NCBI RefSeq assembly: GCF_003031585.1
Contig: NZ_PWAA01000033.1
Span: forward strand, 62,001-126,000
Direction: 5' to 3'
Source of the DNA: Thalassobius sp. I31.1
Lineage (GTDB): Bacteria; Pseudomonadota; Alphaproteobacteria; Rhodobacterales; Rhodobacteraceae
Length of the DNA stretch: 64,000 nucleotides
Shown here: in pieces, positions 8,251-18,435 of the stretch
Numbering within the stretch: the stretch's first letter is position 1
Layout of the letters: the number at the start of each line of letters is the position of its first letter
Made by a program: the position numbers and the translations under genes
Notes under the pieces: generated by a model
Told to the model about the DNA's origin: nothing
Database searches by the model: none
The model's input: the letters and a program-made list of their open reading frames with translations, nothing else

Positions 8251-11200
8251 ATGCCAAAGCGCGACGATATTTCATCTATCATGATCATCGGGGCGGGCCC
8301 TATCGTGATCGGTCAGGCCTGTGAGTTTGACTACTCCGGTGCCCAGGCCTGTAAAGCCCTTCGTGAAGAAGGCTACCGTGTCATCCTCGTGAACTCCAAC
8401 CCGGCGACGATCATGACCGATCCGGAACTGGCGGATGCAACCTACATCGAACCCATCACCCCGGAAATGGTCGCCAAGATCATTGAAAAGGAACGCCCCG
8501 ACGCGCTGCTGCCCACCATGGGCGGTCAGACCGGTCTGAACACATCCCTGGCGCTGGAAGAAATGGGCGTTTTGGAAAAATTCGGCGTGGAAATGATCGG
8601 CGCGAAACGCGAAGCGATTGAAATGGCCGAAGACCGGAAACTGTTCCGCGAAGCAATGGATCGTCTGGGCCTTGAAAACCCGCGCGCAACCATCGTCACC
8701 GCACCTAAGAACGCAGACGGAACTGCCGATCTTGATGCAGGTGTTCAGATCGCTCTGAACGATCTTGAAGACATCGGCCTGCCCGCCATCATCCGCCCGG
8801 CCTTCACCCTTGGCGGCACCGGCGGCGGTGTGGCGTATAACCGTGAAGATTACATCCACTTCTGCCGCACCGGCATGGATGCCTCCCCTGTGAACCAGAT
8901 CCTCGTGGATGAAAGCCTGCTGGGCTGGAAAGAATACGAGATGGAAGTCGTGCGCGACAAAGCCGACAACGCCATCATCGTCTGTGCGATTGAAAACGTC
9001 GACCCAATGGGTGTGCATACCGGTGACAGCATCACTGTCGCCCCGGCCCTGACCCTGACCGACAAAGAATACCAGATGATGCGCACAGCATCCATCAACG
9101 TGCTGCGCGAAATCGGTGTAGAAACAGGTGGGTCCAACGTGCAATGGGCCGTGAACCCAAAAGACGGCCGCATGATCGTGATCGAGATGAACCCACGCGT
9201 GTCTCGTTCCTCGGCACTCGCGTCCAAAGCAACCGGTTTCCCGATCGCCAAGATCGCGGCGAAACTGGCCATTGGTTACACGTTGGATGAACTCGACAAC
9301 GACATCACCCGCGTCACCCCGGCCAGCTTCGAGCCAACCATCGACTATGTCGTTACCAAGATCCCGAAATTCGCGTTTGAAAAATTCCCGGGGTCCGAGC
9401 CATACCTCACCACTGCGATGAAATCCGTCGGTGAAACCATGGCCATTGGCCGGACCATCCATGAGAGCATGCAAAAAGCACTGGCGTCCATGGAATCCGG
9501 CCTGACCGGTTTTGACGAGGTCGAGATCGAAGGCGCACCCGACAAAGCCGCCGTGATCAAAGCGATCAGCAAGCAAACCCCGGACCGTATGCGCACCATT
9601 GCACAGGCAATGCGTGAAGGCCTGACCAATGATGAGATCCAGGCAACCACTGCTTTTGATCCATGGTTCCTCGACCGGATCCGCGAAATCGTGGATGCGG
9701 AAGAAGGCGTGAAACAGAACGGCCTACCATCAGATGAACGCGGTCTGCGTGATCTGAAAATGCTTGGCTTCACCGACGCGCGTCTGGCCATCCTTGCTGG
9801 TATGACAGAAACTGAAGTGCGCAAAGCCCGTGTTCTGAAAAACGTCACCGCCAGCTTCAAGCGCATCGACACCTGTGCTGCGGAATTCGAAGCCCAGACC
9901 CCTTACATGTATTCCACCTATGAGGCGCCTGCCCTTGGTGATGTGGAATGTGAAGCCCGCCCAAGTGACGCGAAAAAAGTCGTCATCCTTGGCGGTGGCC
10001 CGAACCGTATCGGACAGGGGATCGAATTTGACTACTGCTGCTGTCACGCCTGCTACGCGCTGACCAAGCAGGGTTATGAAACCATCATGATCAACTGTAA
10101 CCCGGAAACGGTTTCAACCGATTATGACACATCAGACCGTCTGTACTTTGAGCCGCTGACATTCGAACACGTCATGGAAATCCTGCGCGTCGAACAGGAA
10201 AACGGCACGCTGCATGGTGTGATCGTACAGTTCGGCGGCCAGACCCCGCTGAAACTCGCAAACGACCTCGAAGCTGCGGGCATTCCGATCCTGGGCACCA
10301 GCCCTGACGCGATTGACCTTGCAGAAGACCGTGAACGTTTCCAGGCCCTGGTGAACTCTCTTGATCTCAAACAACCACACAACGGCATCGCATCCACAGA
10401 TGCAGAAGCCCTTGAGATCGCAAAAGAAGTCGGCTTCCCGCTGGTGATCCGCCCGTCTTACGTTCTTGGTGGCCGTGCCATGGAAATCGTGCGCGACATG
10501 CCACAGCTGGAACGCTACATCGCTGAGGCCGTGGTTGTATCTGGCGACAGCCCTGTTCTGCTCGACAGCTACCTTGCGGGCGCTGTGGAACTTGACGTTG
10601 ACGCGCTCTGTGATGGCACTGACGTGCATGTTTCTGGCATCATGCAACACATTGAGGAAGCCGGCGTTCACTCTGGTGACTCCGCCTGTTCCCTGCCGCC
10701 TTACAACCTCGATAAAAACATCATCAACGAGATCAAGCGTCAGACCGTCGCCCTTGCCCTCGCCCTTAACGTCAAGGGTCTGATGAACGTGCAGTTCGCG
10801 GTGAAAGACGATGTGATTTACCTGATCGAGGTCAACCCACGCGCCTCCCGCACCGTGCCGTTTGTGGCCAAATCCACCGACAGCGCGATTGCATCCATCG
10901 CGGCGCGCATCATGGCCGGTGAACCTCTGTCGAACTTCCCCAAACGCCCGCCCTACCCTAAGGACGCGGCAAAAGGCGACCCAGAGCCAATGGGCGACCC
11001 AATGCGTCTGGCCGACCCGGAAGAAATGCCCTGGTATTCCGTGAAAGAAGCGGTTCTGCCCTTCGCGCGTTTCCCGGGCGTCGACACATTGCTTGGCCCG
11101 GAAATGCGGTCCACCGGTGAAGTCATGGGCTGGGATCGTTCCTTCCCACGTGCTTTCCTGAAAGCCCAGATGGGCGCTGGCATGGAACTGCCATCGACAG

Positions 11201-11586
11201 GCCGTGCGTTTGTATCGATCAAGGATGCGGATAAAACCGAAACCATGATCGACGCCGCCCGCATCCTTGCGGATCTGGGCTTCACGCTTGTAGGCACACG
11301 CGGCACCGCTGCCTGGCTGTCGGAACAAGGCGTTGCCTGTGACACGGTGAATAAGGTTTATGAAGGCCGTCCGAACATCGTCGACATGCTGAAAAACGGT
11401 GAAATCCAACTGGTGATGAACACCACAGAGGGCAATCAGGCCGTATCAGATAGCCGCGAAATCCGCGCGGTGGCCCTGAACGACAAGATCCCTTACTTCA
11501 CCACCGCCGCCGGTTCCCACGCCGCAGCACAAGCGATCAAAGCCATGCGCGAAGATGCCCTCGGGGTTCGCGCGCTTCAGGGCTGA
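8251..11586 (+). CDS. carB: Carbamoyl-phosphate synthase large subunit
   Basis: 1111 residues, a normal full length. Two tandem synthetase halves are visible: the first starts with [21 protein letters not shown], the second near residue 575 with [20 protein letters not shown]. Each has an ATP-grasp domain ([10 protein letters not shown] and [10 protein letters not shown] glycine loops) and each carries the conserved NPR-x-SR pair ([22 protein letters not shown]). A C-terminal MGS-like allosteric domain begins around residue 970 with STGEVMGWD. It forms carbamoyl phosphate from bicarbonate, ATP and glutamine-derived ammonia with CarA, which is not in this window. GGGAG lies upstream of the ATG. 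A terminator follows, so it appears monocistronic. Confidence 0.98.
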   Translation: MPKRDDISSIMIIGAGPIVIGQACEFDYSGAQACKALREEGYRVILVNSNPATIMTDPELADATYIEPITPEMVAKIIEKERPDALLPTMGGQTGLNTSLALEEMGVLEKFGVEMIGAKREAIEMAEDRKLFREAMDRLGLENPRATIVTAPKNADGTADLDAGVQIALNDLEDIGLPAIIRPAFTLGGTGGGVAYNREDYIHFCRTGMDASPVNQILVDESLLGWKEYEMEVVRDKADNAIIVCAIENVDPMGVHTGDSITVAPALTLTDKEYQMMRTASINVLREIGVETGGSNVQWAVNPKDGRMIVIEMNPRVSRSSALASKATGFPIAKIAAKLAIGYTLDELDNDITRVTPASFEPTIDYVVTKIPKFAFEKFPGSEPYLTTAMKSVGETMAIGRTIHESMQKALASMESGLTGFDEVEIEGAPDKAAVIKAISKQTPDRMRTIAQAMREGLTNDEIQATTAFDPWFLDRIREIVDAEEGVKQNGLPSDERGLRDLKMLGFTDARLAILAGMTETEVRKARVLKNVTASFKRIDTCAAEFEAQTPYMYSTYEAPALGDVECEARPSDAKKVVILGGGPNRIGQGIEFDYCCCHACYALTKQGYETIMINCNPETVSTDYDTSDRLYFEPLTFEHVMEILRVEQENGTLHGVIVQFGGQTPLKLANDLEAAGIPILGTSPDAIDLAEDRERFQALVNSLDLKQPHNGIASTDAEALEIAKEVGFPLVIRPSYVLGGRAMEIVRDMPQLERYIAEAVVVSGDSPVLLDSYLAGAVELDVDALCDGTDVHVSGIMQHIEEAGVHSGDSACSLPPYNLDKNIINEIKRQTVALALALNVKGLMNVQFAVKDDVIYLIEVNPRASRTVPFVAKSTDSAIASIAARIMAGEPLSNFPKRPPYPKDAAKGDPEPMGDPMRLADPEEMPWYSVKEAVLPFARFPGVDTLLGPEMRSTGEVMGWDRSFPRAFLKAQMGAGMELPSTGRAFVSIKDADKTETMIDAARILADLGFTLVGTRGTAAWLSEQGVACDTVNKVYEGRPNIVDMLKNGEIQLVMNTTEGNQAVSDSREIRAVALNDKIPYFTTAAGSHAAAQAIKAMREDALGVRALQG

Positions 11587-11605
11587 TCCGCCTGCAAACC
11601 AAACA

Positions 11606-11640
11606 AAAACCCGCGCACCACAGGTGTCGCGGGTTTTCTT
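11606..11640 (+). terminator. Rho-independent terminator after carB
   Basis: AAAACCCGCG and CGCGGGTTTT arms, with a nested CACC / GGTG stem in the loop, then TTTTCTTTT. It starts 20 nt after the carB stop. Confidence 0.92.
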
Positions 11641-11903
11641 TTGTCTGAACTCTGCCTGGGCACAGGCCGCCCAGAACAACTCATTCCGATACATTCACCG
11701 GGTCGCCTGCGGCCCGGACCGCACCCGCCCGCCCCCAAGGCGGGTGCGCTTCACGCCCCCACCTCGTGCGGGCACGGTCCTGATGTCTTGAAAAGTTGCG
11801 CCCAAAACGCTCCCCTCAATCGAAAACACCTGGGGCAACACACAGACTGTTTTTCGGCCCTGAAAGAAGCACGGCGGGCTTTCTTATTCCGCATTACACA
11901 GGC
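11641..11903. other. Intergenic region between carB terminator and SDR gene
   Basis: No credible gene was seen in this stretch of about 260 bp (317 bp from the carB stop). It contains the nested GC-rich palindrome at 11716-11780 and otherwise unremarkable sequence running into the convergent SDR stop at 11904. Confidence 0.6.
11716..11780. repeat. Nested GC-rich intergenic palindrome, copy 1
   Basis: Outer arms GGACCG (11716-11721) and CGGTCC (11775-11780) enclose an inner hairpin GCACCCGCC / GGCGGGTGC. After the inner stem comes GCTTCACGCCCCCACC. A similarly built element with GCTTCACCCCCACC lies at 21583-21641, suggesting a dispersed structured repeat. Confidence 0.5.
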
Positions 11904-12719
11904 TTACAGCCCCATCTGCTGCTTCAGCCCGCCGATGAATGTCGCATCATCCGCCGCTTTGCGGTTGCTCAACAGCATTTCCGCATCCGCGCCCGCACGA
12001 TATCGCAACTGATCCGTGCCATCGGTCACTGACGTCCAGATCACATCGGCAACCAGGCTGGCGGGGGAGGGTTCAAAAGCCCCATTGCCCATGGCCGCCA
12101 TGAACTTTCCGACGACCCCCTGATATTCCTCAATCGCCGGTTCATTGGCGAAATCAAAACTGCGCCCGGCGAAATCTGTGGCGATCATGCCTGGCTCAAT
12201 GATCTTCACTTTGATGCCCACGGCCTCAAGCTCAAAATGCAGCGCTTCGGAAATGCCTTCGACCGCGAATTTCGTGCCGTGATACAGTGATCCCAGCGGG
12301 AAGGTCATCTGCCCGCCGATGGAACTGATGTTCACAATCGCCCCGCTTTTGCGCCCGCGCATATGGGGCAGAACGGCTTTGGTCACGTCCAGAAGCCCGA
12401 TCACATTGGTATCAAACTGACGACGGATCCGGTCCATATCGAAGTTTTCAAGCGGCCCATACGCCCCATACCCGGCATTGTTCAGCAGCACATCAATCGC
12501 ACCAAACTTTGCGATACCCGCGTCAACCGCCCCCTGAATGGAGGTTGAATCGGTCACATCCAGCCCCACAACCAGCACATTTTCAAGCGCCGCAAGATCC
12601 GCCCCGGCATCAGAATTGCGCATCGTTGCAACCACATTCCAGCCATTGGCCTGAAACAGTTCTGCCGTTGTCTTGCCAATGCCGGAAGAGGCCCCGGTAA
12701 TCAGAATAGTCTTGTTCAT
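11904..12719 (-). CDS. Short-chain dehydrogenase/reductase
   Basis: About 271 residues starting at MNKTILITGASSGIG. In-frame ATGs at 12734 and 12725 are possible, but AAGGA sits 7 nt before the ATG at 12719, which decides the start. The Rossmann cofactor motif GASSGIGK, the NNAG segment (LLNNAGYGAYG) and the catalytic set Ser (VNISSIGG) plus YHGTK are all intact. This is a classical SDR of the type often acting on small ketones or retinol-like substrates, NADP-linked by inference. Substrate unknown. It lies downstream of the molybdenum hydroxylase genes on the same strand but is separated from them by a hairpin. Confidence 0.85.
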   Translation of the reverse strand: MNKTILITGASSGIGKTTAELFQANGWNVVATMRNSDAGADLAALENVLVVGLDVTDSTSIQGAVDAGIAKFGAIDVLLNNAGYGAYGPLENFDMDRIRRQFDTNVIGLLDVTKAVLPHMRGRKSGAIVNISSIGGQMTFPLGSLYHGTKFAVEGISEALHFELEAVGIKVKIIEPGMIATDFAGRSFDFANEPAIEEYQGVVGKFMAAMGNGAFEPSPASLVADVIWTSVTDGTDQLRYRAGADAEMLLSNRKAADDATFIGGLKQQMGL

Positions 12720-12750
12720 GTTCATGTCCTTCATTGCATGCGTATTCCCG

Positions 12751-12775
12751 GGGCAGAGGCTGAAAGCCCCTGCCC
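12751..12775. terminator. Hairpin between molybdenum hydroxylase operon and SDR gene
   Basis: GGGCAG-A-GGCT-GAA-AGCC-C-CTGCCC folds into a near-perfect stem. No T run follows on either strand, so it may be an attenuator or processing site rather than a true terminator. Confidence 0.45.
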
Positions 12776-12804
12776 TGTCATCATTTGTTCCATGGTTCTT
12801 GTGA

Positions 12805-14979
12805 TCAGACGAAGTCTGCGCCGTTTTGCGTCATCGGCAGATATGTGATCCGATCACCAGACGCGGCCATCGCATTTGCAAGCGCAGGCCCCGCAGGTGG
12901 CGTACCTGGTTCACCAATCCCGGTGGGTGGCGCGGTGGACGCAACAATATGCGTTTCAATCGCCCCGATATCCGTGATGCGCAGAGGTTCATAATCCGGG
13001 AAGTTCGACTGATCGACAATACCATCCGTCAACGTGATCTCATCGCGCAGCACATGGCCAATCCCATAGCCCACGCCACTTTCGATCTGCGCACGGATCA
13101 CATCCGGGTTCACCGGCAGACCGCAATCCACCGCACAGGTGACCTTTTCAACCTTCACGTAATCATCATCGTCCCGGGAAATCTCCACCACTTCGGCCAC
13201 ATAGCTGCCAAAGGATTTATGCACCGCAACACCGCGTGCACGACCCTGCGCAGGCGCATCCTCCCAGCCTGCTTTCTCAGCTGCCAGGCGCAACACCCCG
13301 GTCAGGCGATCCTGATCCTCAGTGCCACCCGCAAGATAGGACAAACGATACGCCACCGGATCCTGCCCTGCCGCCGCAGCGGCCATATCCATCATGCTTT
13401 CCATGACATACGCCGTATGGCTGTGTCCGACAGACCGCCACCAGTTCACGGGCACCGCAGATGTATCATCCGTCAGCCCGGTAAAGCGTACCGGCAGATC
13501 ATAAGGCGTATTCGCCGCCCCTTCGACAGACCCATGGTCCACACCATTGTGAACAATAAAGCTTTCAAAAGCCGTTCCCTTAAAGATCGACTTTCCGGCG
13601 ACACGATGATCCCAGGCCATGATCCGCCCCGCATCATCCAGCCCCACACGCACCTTATGCGCCATGGCCGGGCGGTAATAGCCGCCGGTGATGTCATCTT
13701 CCCGCGACCAGACAAGTTTCACCGGGCTCTGCCCGCCATTCAAAGCAAAAGCCAAAGCCGCCTCAACATGGTAATCCGCCGTTGGCGTCAGACGTCGCCC
13801 GAAGGACCCACCTGCAAACAGGGTCCGTACTTCGACAGTCTCAGCCGGGATCTGCAAAACCGCCGCCAGTGCCATTTGCGCAGCCGTCGGTCCCTGGCAC
13901 CCGTCATAGACCACAACACCCGTTTCTGTCGGCGCGATGGTGCAGGTCAGCGGCTCCATCGGCGCATGAGCGAGGAAGGGGAAGTAGAAATCCTGTTCAA
14001 TCACCTGCGCTGCATTGGCCAGACCATCACGGGCAGCCCCCGCATCACCACCGGCAACATATTGTGGTTCACTGTTCACGGCTTTCAGCAGGTCATCACG
14101 GATCTGATCGGAACTGCGGTTCTCAGCCTCAGAGAAATCCCATTCCGCTGTGATGGCCGCACGCGCCTGAAAAGCTGCCCAGGTGGTTTCAGCATAAACA
14201 ACCACACCAGCACCGGTCGGCAGCGGGGCCGAGCGAATAAACCCGGCCACATCCGCAGCGGCACTGTCGTCTGATGACACAAGTTTGCCGCCAAAGCGTG
14301 GCGACCGCAGAACAACAGCCACAATCTGACCATCCAGATGTACATCCATCGCATATTCAGCCGTGCCATTGGTCTTGGCCACATTGTCCAGACGCCCGAC
14401 CGCAGGGTTGCCAATGAAACGGAAGTCAGCCGGGTCCTTCAGCACAGGTTCCGCAGGCACCGCCATGGCCATGGCCGTTGCATTAAACGCCCCCAGATCA
14501 AACCGCGTTTCACCCTGCCAGATCGCGCCATCCCGCAGCGCAAGCGCATCTGCCGCAACACCCAGATCGCTCGCTGCTCCGGCAATCAGCATTTCACGCA
14601 CAGCCGCCCCAGCGGTCCGGTACTGGACATAGGAATTGGCCATCGCAGTTGAACCGCCTGTCGCCTGTGACCCGAACAGCAGGTTCGCATAGCGTTTGTT
14701 GTCTGCCGGTGCGAATTCCGCTTCTATATCGGATGGCGGCATGTTCAGCTCTTCTGCGATCAGGGTGGTCAGGCCGGTCGCCGCCCCCTGCCCGCATTCA
14801 AAATGTTTGATCACCGCTGTGACACGGCCCTCGGCTGAGATGCGGATAAACGGGGTGATCTCTGCGGCCTGCGCCGGTGTCGCCAACACCTGATCCGGGC
14901 TCATACCGATCACAAAGGCCCCGGCTGTCGCGGCAGTGGCGGATTGCAGAAAGCTGCGGCGGGAAAGGGTAACTGTCAT
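12805..14979 (-). CDS. Molybdopterin-binding subunit of xanthine dehydrogenase-family enzyme (isoquinoline 1-oxidoreductase beta-like)
   Basis: 724 residues. It begins with a twin-arginine signal, LSRRSFLQSATAATAGAF, so the folded cofactor-loaded enzyme is probably exported to the periplasm. The body shows the aldehyde oxidase / IorB-type large subunit pattern: GQGAATGLTTLIAEEL, FGRRLTPTADYHVEAA, WWRSVGHSHTAYVMES, and near the C-terminus TGIGEPGTPP, whose glutamate is the expected catalytic base of molybdenum hydroxylases. It pairs with the 2Fe-2S subunit directly upstream (2-nt gap). It probably hydroxylates an aldehyde or N-heterocycle; the substrate cannot be told. The cytochrome c subunit that often accompanies IorB-like enzymes is not present. 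Confidence 0.9.
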   Translation of the reverse strand: MTVTLSRRSFLQSATAATAGAFVIGMSPDQVLATPAQAAEITPFIRISAEGRVTAVIKHFECGQGAATGLTTLIAEELNMPPSDIEAEFAPADNKRYANLLFGSQATGGSTAMANSYVQYRTAGAAVREMLIAGAASDLGVAADALALRDGAIWQGETRFDLGAFNATAMAMAVPAEPVLKDPADFRFIGNPAVGRLDNVAKTNGTAEYAMDVHLDGQIVAVVLRSPRFGGKLVSSDDSAAADVAGFIRSAPLPTGAGVVVYAETTWAAFQARAAITAEWDFSEAENRSSDQIRDDLLKAVNSEPQYVAGGDAGAARDGLANAAQVIEQDFYFPFLAHAPMEPLTCTIAPTETGVVVYDGCQGPTAAQMALAAVLQIPAETVEVRTLFAGGSFGRRLTPTADYHVEAALAFALNGGQSPVKLVWSREDDITGGYYRPAMAHKVRVGLDDAGRIMAWDHRVAGKSIFKGTAFESFIVHNGVDHGSVEGAANTPYDLPVRFTGLTDDTSAVPVNWWRSVGHSHTAYVMESMMDMAAAAAGQDPVAYRLSYLAGGTEDQDRLTGVLRLAAEKAGWEDAPAQGRARGVAVHKSFGSYVAEVVEISRDDDDYVKVEKVTCAVDCGLPVNPDVIRAQIESGVGYGIGHVLRDEITLTDGIVDQSNFPDYEPLRITDIGAIETHIVASTAPPTGIGEPGTPPAGPALANAMAASGDRITYLPMTQNGADFV

Positions 14980-14981
14980 GA

Positions 14982-15443
14982 TCAGCCCTCCAGGATTTCA
15001 GATGCGCGCTGAACCGCAGCACGGATACGCTGATACGTGGCACAGCGACAGGCGTTGCCCCACATATAGCTTTCGATTTCTTCAACCGTCGGTTTCGGGT
15101 TCTCTGTCAGCAACCCAATCGCAGACATGATCTGACCCGACTGACAGTAACCGCATTGCACCACAGACAGTTCATTCCAGGCCTGCTGCACCGCAACAGC
15201 AACCGCATCTTTCGCAGCTTCGATCGTGGTGATCTCAGCCCCCTCCAGATCCTCAACATAGGTCTGGCAGGAACGTGTCGGCTGCCCATCCACATGCACC
15301 GTGCAGGCCCCACAAGACGCCACGCCACAGCCGAATTTCGTGCCGGTCAGTTTAAATTCGTCACGGATCACCCACAACAGGGGCGTGCCTTCGGGCGCAT
15401 TTGATTCTCTGCGCTCACCGTTAATAGTCAAAGAAATAGCCAT
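14982..15443 (-). CDS. 2Fe-2S subunit of xanthine dehydrogenase-family enzyme (isoquinoline 1-oxidoreductase alpha-like)
   Basis: 153 residues from MAISLTINGERR; GGGAG lies 7 nt before the ATG at 15443, preferred over the upstream in-frame ATG at 15458. Two iron-sulfur sites are evident: the plant-ferredoxin-type cluster CGVASCGACTVHVDG, with its fourth cysteine in RSCQTYVEDL, and the helical-domain cluster CGYCQSG with CRCATYQRI. It passes electrons from the molybdenum subunit encoded just downstream. It carries no signal of its own, so it is probably co-exported with the Tat-tagged partner. It is transcribed away from the TetR gene at 15567, with a palindromic operator between them. Confidence 0.93.
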   Translation of the reverse strand: MAISLTINGERRESNAPEGTPLLWVIRDEFKLTGTKFGCGVASCGACTVHVDGQPTRSCQTYVEDLEGAEITTIEAAKDAVAVAVQQAWNELSVVQCGYCQSGQIMSAIGLLTENPKPTVEEIESYMWGNACRCATYQRIRAAVQRASEILEG

Positions 15444-15519
15444 GATGTTCTCCCACATGCTGCTGGCGTCTGGCTGAGTCGGGCTCTGATACCTTTGTCA
15501 TTTAGACTTAATTGCGCCT

Positions 15520-15539
15520 TTTGTCAAATTATTGACAAA
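15520..15539. promoter_or_regulatory. Palindromic operator between TetR and molybdenum hydroxylase genes
   Basis: TTTGTCAA-ATTA-TTGACAAA is a perfect 8+8 inverted repeat in the 123-bp divergent intergenic region. A further half-site, TTTGTCA, lies at 15494-15500. The likely binder is the adjacent TetR protein. Overlap with a TTGACA-like hexamer suggests repression by occlusion. Confidence 0.75.
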
Positions 15540-15566
15540 TCCAGTCTTTGGGTCTAGTGACATAGC

Positions 15567-16130
15567 ATGAACACACGGGATCAGAATATCGTCGAAATCG
15601 CCTTTCGTCGCTTCGCGCATTATGGGGTAAAAAAGACCACCATCAGCGAAATCGCGGCGGACGCGAAAGTGTCTCGTCAGACGCTGTATAACGCGTTTGA
15701 CAGCAAGGAAGAGCTGATGGCCGGGGCGATGTTCCACTACGCCCGCAAATCTGCCGATGCTGTCCTTGCGGAATGTGACGGCATAACCGACATCGCCAGG
15801 CGTCTGGAAATCGCTTTCCAAAACATTGCCCTGATCCCCTTTGAGGCCATGGGGCAGATCCCCCATGCGGAAGAAATTATGCAACTGGTGGATCAGATTT
15901 CACCGGAAAAGAAAGCCGGGCTGGCGAATATCTATGCAGAAGGGGTCTGGAACGCGATTTCGCCTGCAAACGCCAACATCCGCGCGGCCGGACTGGACCC
16001 GGATGATTTCAGCCATTTCATCCGCTCAAGCTTTGCCCAGATGAAAAAAGAGGCCAATGATGCCGATGATCTGCGCGCCCGCTTCAAAACGCTCGCGCTG
16101 ATCCTGCACCCGGCCCTGACCGGAAGTTAG
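15567..16130 (+). CDS. TetR/AcrR family transcriptional regulator
   Basis: 187 residues. The N-terminal TetR helix-turn-helix is clear: AFRRFAHYGVKKTTISEIAADAKVS followed by RQTLYNAFDSKEELM. The remaining roughly 130 residues are the helical ligand-binding domain. It is divergent from the 2Fe-2S / molybdopterin subunit operon and separated from it by the TTTGTCAA-N4-TTGACAAA palindrome, so I infer that it represses both itself and that operon until an inducer, perhaps the enzyme's substrate, is bound. It ends at a bidirectional terminator shared with the ATP synthase operon. Confidence 0.9.
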   Translation: MNTRDQNIVEIAFRRFAHYGVKKTTISEIAADAKVSRQTLYNAFDSKEELMAGAMFHYARKSADAVLAECDGITDIARRLEIAFQNIALIPFEAMGQIPHAEEIMQLVDQISPEKKAGLANIYAEGVWNAISPANANIRAAGLDPDDFSHFIRSSFAQMKKEANDADDLRARFKTLALILHPALTGS

Positions 16131-16137
16131 ACAAAAG

Positions 16138-16173
16138 AAAAACCGGCCCGCGCAGCACGCAGACCGGTTTTTC
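16138..16173. terminator. Bidirectional terminator between tetR and atpF
   Basis: AAAAACCGG-CCCGCG and CGCAGA-CCGGTTTTT arms form a stem with A and T runs on both sides, serving the convergent TetR gene and the F0 operon. Confidence 0.85.
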
Positions 16174-16192
16174 TAATTTGCTTTCAGACGTC

Positions 16193-16750
16193 TTAGTTCA
16201 GACGCTGTTCTGCTTCTGCAATCGCTGCATCAATCATTGCGTTGCCTTCCGCAGCGGTCATGTTCTTCACGAACAGATCACCAGCGGCGCCAACAGCAAC
16301 GGAAACCGCACGATCGCGAACTTCCTTCACAGCTGCAGCCTGTGCAGAAGCGATCTGATCTTCAGCGGACTGCAGACGACGGGCGATAGAAGCTTTCAGC
16401 TCCTCTTTCGCCAGTTCAGCAGCTTCTTCAGCTTCCATCTTTGCGTGCGCAACGATGCGGTCAGCCTGCTCTTTCACCTCTTCCTGCTTGCGCTCGTAAG
16501 AGGCCAGCAGTGTCTGTGCTTCTTCACGCAGTGCGCGGGCTTCGTCCAGCTCGGAACGGATGCCTTCGGCACGCGCGTCCAGCTGACCACCCAACAGACC
16601 CGGAACCTTGGCAACCAGCAGGATACCAACGAAAGCCAGGAAAGCGATCAGAACAACAAAATCAGTGTTGAACAGTGAGAAAAACGGAATGCCATCCGCA
16701 GCAAACGCTGGTGTGGCAGCAAGTGCAAAAAGAACGGAAAGTTTTTTCAT
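16193..16750 (-). CDS. atpF: ATP synthase F0 subunit b
   Basis: 185 residues. The N-terminus [17 protein letters not shown] looks like a cleavable leader, followed by one membrane span ([20 protein letters not shown]) and a long charged, alanine-rich coiled coil forming the peripheral stalk. This length and the presence of a leader-like segment are usual for alphaproteobacterial b subunits. The gene begins 4 nt after the b' stop and is last in the F0 operon. The F1 genes are not adjacent, as is normal in this class. Confidence 0.95.
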   Translation of the reverse strand: MKKLSVLFALAATPAFAADGIPFFSLFNTDFVVLIAFLAFVGILLVAKVPGLLGGQLDARAEGIRSELDEARALREEAQTLLASYERKQEEVKEQADRIVAHAKMEAEEAAELAKEELKASIARRLQSAEDQIASAQAAAVKEVRDRAVSVAVGAAGDLFVKNMTAAEGNAMIDAAIAEAEQRLN

Positions 16751-16754
16751 GCTC

Positions 16755-17324
16755 TTACCCTTTCATCCGCGCAGTCACAGCAGAGGTCACAGTACGGCCG
16801 TCAGCCTTACCACCCAATGCGGCGATGATTTCTTTGGCAGTGTCTTTCGCGACTATCTTAACAGCCTCTTCAGCACCGGCGCGGATTTCAGCGATAGCAG
16901 TTTCGCTTTCCGCGGCTTTGGCAGCAATCTCAGCGTCTGCTCTTGCAATCGCTTTATCAAGATCCGCCTGAATTTCTGCTTTGGTGTCTGCAACAATCTG
17001 TGCAGCTTCCGTGCGGGCATCTGCGAGCGCCTTGTTATAGGTCTCTTCAGCTTCCAGCGCTTTGGCTTTCAGATCTTCAGCAGCAGCAATATCATTTGTG
17101 ATCGTTCCGTGACGCTCTGCCAGAACGGATGCGATCCGTGGCAGCGCGATTTTGGAGAGCACAAAGAAAATGACAACCAGCGTAACCACAAGCCAGAAAA
17201 TCTGGTTCGGGAAAGTTGACAGTTCCAGTTGTGGCAGACCACCCGCAGCATCTTCTGCTGCGCGAAAAGCATCCTGAGACGCACCATGGGAGGCGTCAGT
17301 TGCCGTATGTGTTGTATTAGCCAT
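16755..17324 (-). CDS. atpF2: ATP synthase F0 subunit b'
   Basis: 189 residues with a roughly 40-residue hydrophilic N-terminus, one span ([21 protein letters not shown]) and then the conserved [22 protein letters not shown] start of a long coiled coil. This is the divergent b' stalk partner found in photosynthetic-lineage alphaproteobacteria, which build a b/b' heterodimer. GGGGAC precedes the ATG. It lies between atpE and atpF. Confidence 0.94.
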   Translation of the reverse strand: MANTTHTATDASHGASQDAFRAAEDAAGGLPQLELSTFPNQIFWLVVTLVVIFFVLSKIALPRIASVLAERHGTITNDIAAAEDLKAKALEAEETYNKALADARTEAAQIVADTKAEIQADLDKAIARADAEIAAKAAESETAIAEIRAGAEEAVKIVAKDTAKEIIAALGGKADGRTVTSAVTARMKG

Positions 17325-17403
17325 GTCGTCCCCTCAGAGCCTTCGTATACATCGGGTGGATCTTAACAGACCCACCCGTGCGTAAGGAATGTTCTGTCAG
17401 GTC

Positions 17404-17628
17404 TTAAACAGCGAACATCAGCAGCAGTGCTACGAGGAAAGAGAAAATCCCCAGAGCTTCTGCAAAAGCGATGCCGATGAAAAGGTTAGCAGTCTGGGAA
17501 GCAGCTGCAGATGGGTTGCGCAGAGCGCCAGCCAGGAAGTTAGCTGCTACGTTACCAACACCAAGTGCTGCAATACCTGTGCCCATGCCTGCGAGGCCTG
17601 CGCCGATGTGTGCGAGATCGCCTTCCAT
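17404..17628 (-). CDS. atpE: ATP synthase F0 subunit c
   Basis: 74 residues starting [29 protein letters not shown] precedes the ATG at 17628 and fixes the start. Two membrane hairpin helices with the glycine-rich first helix, the RNPS polar loop, and the proton-carrying glutamate E57 in [12 protein letters not shown]. It forms the rotor ring. Its length is normal for the family. Confidence 0.97.
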   Translation of the reverse strand: MEGDLAHIGAGLAGMGTGIAALGVGNVAANFLAGALRNPSAAASQTANLFIGIAFAEALGIFSFLVALLLMFAV

Positions 17629-17677
17629 AATAATTCTCCTTACGATTGGAAGTTGAGGTAGTAGTTCAGACCAGCCC

Positions 17678-18433
17678 TTAGTGTGATGGGTGCAGTGCAT
17701 CTTTCAGATACACACAGGTCAGAATGGTGAACACGTAAGCCTGGATAAAGGCTACGAGAACTTCGAGTGCATATACCGCAGTGATCATACCGATTGGCAG
17801 GATCGCCCCGATGCCCATGGCACCGGCAAAGCCTGCGAATACTTTGATAACCGCGTGGCCGGCCATAACGTTACCCGCAAGACGGATAGAATGGCTGACA
17901 GGACGCACGAAATAGGATGTGACTTCGATGATCGCCAGAATCGGACGCAGGGCCAATGGTGCGGAAGACACCCAGAACAGGCCAAGGAAGCCAACGCCGT
18001 TTTTCACGAAACCGATGATGGTCACACCCAGGAAGACCAGCATCGCCAGAACAGCAGTCACCGCGATGTGGGATGTTGTGGTAAAACTCATGGGCAGCAA
18101 ACCAAGGAAGTTTGAAAACACGATAAACATGAACAGGGTCATGATATATGGGAAGAAGCCAACCGCATCTTTACCGGCAACATCTTCAACCATTTTGTAG
18201 ATGAAACCATAAGCCATCTCTGCGATGGACTGACGGCGACCAGGAACAATAGAACGACGGCTTGTGCCGACAACCATCAGTACAACAATCGCGAGAATGG
18301 CCAGGGCCATCCAAAGTGTCACGTTGGTTGGTGTGTAGAAAGCGATTTCACCATTCCCGAACAACGGCTTGATCAAAAACTGATCCATCGGGTGAATTTG
18401 CAATCCGCTCGGTCCTGCCGCTTCCGCTGCCAT
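17678..18433 (-). CDS. atpB: ATP synthase F0 subunit a
   Basis: 251 residues from the ATG at 18433; AAGGATTGACC precedes it, and an in-frame TTG at 18439 would overlap the atpI stop. Five to six membrane helices with the essential arginine in [14 protein letters not shown] and the late [18 protein letters not shown] helix. It provides the two half channels for protons against the c ring. Located 2 nt after atpI and about 50 nt before atpE. Confidence 0.96.
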   Translation of the reverse strand: MAAEAAGPSGLQIHPMDQFLIKPLFGNGEIAFYTPTNVTLWMALAILAIVVLMVVGTSRRSIVPGRRQSIAEMAYGFIYKMVEDVAGKDAVGFFPYIMTLFMFIVFSNFLGLLPMSFTTTSHIAVTAVLAMLVFLGVTIIGFVKNGVGFLGLFWVSSAPLALRPILAIIEVTSYFVRPVSHSIRLAGNVMAGHAVIKVFAGFAGAMGIGAILPIGMITAVYALEVLVAFIQAYVFTILTCVYLKDALHPSH

Positions 18434-18435
18434 GG

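Noticed and set aside
8272-9576. 434-codon open frame opposite carB
   Set aside because: Shadow of carB with no domain or ribosome site.
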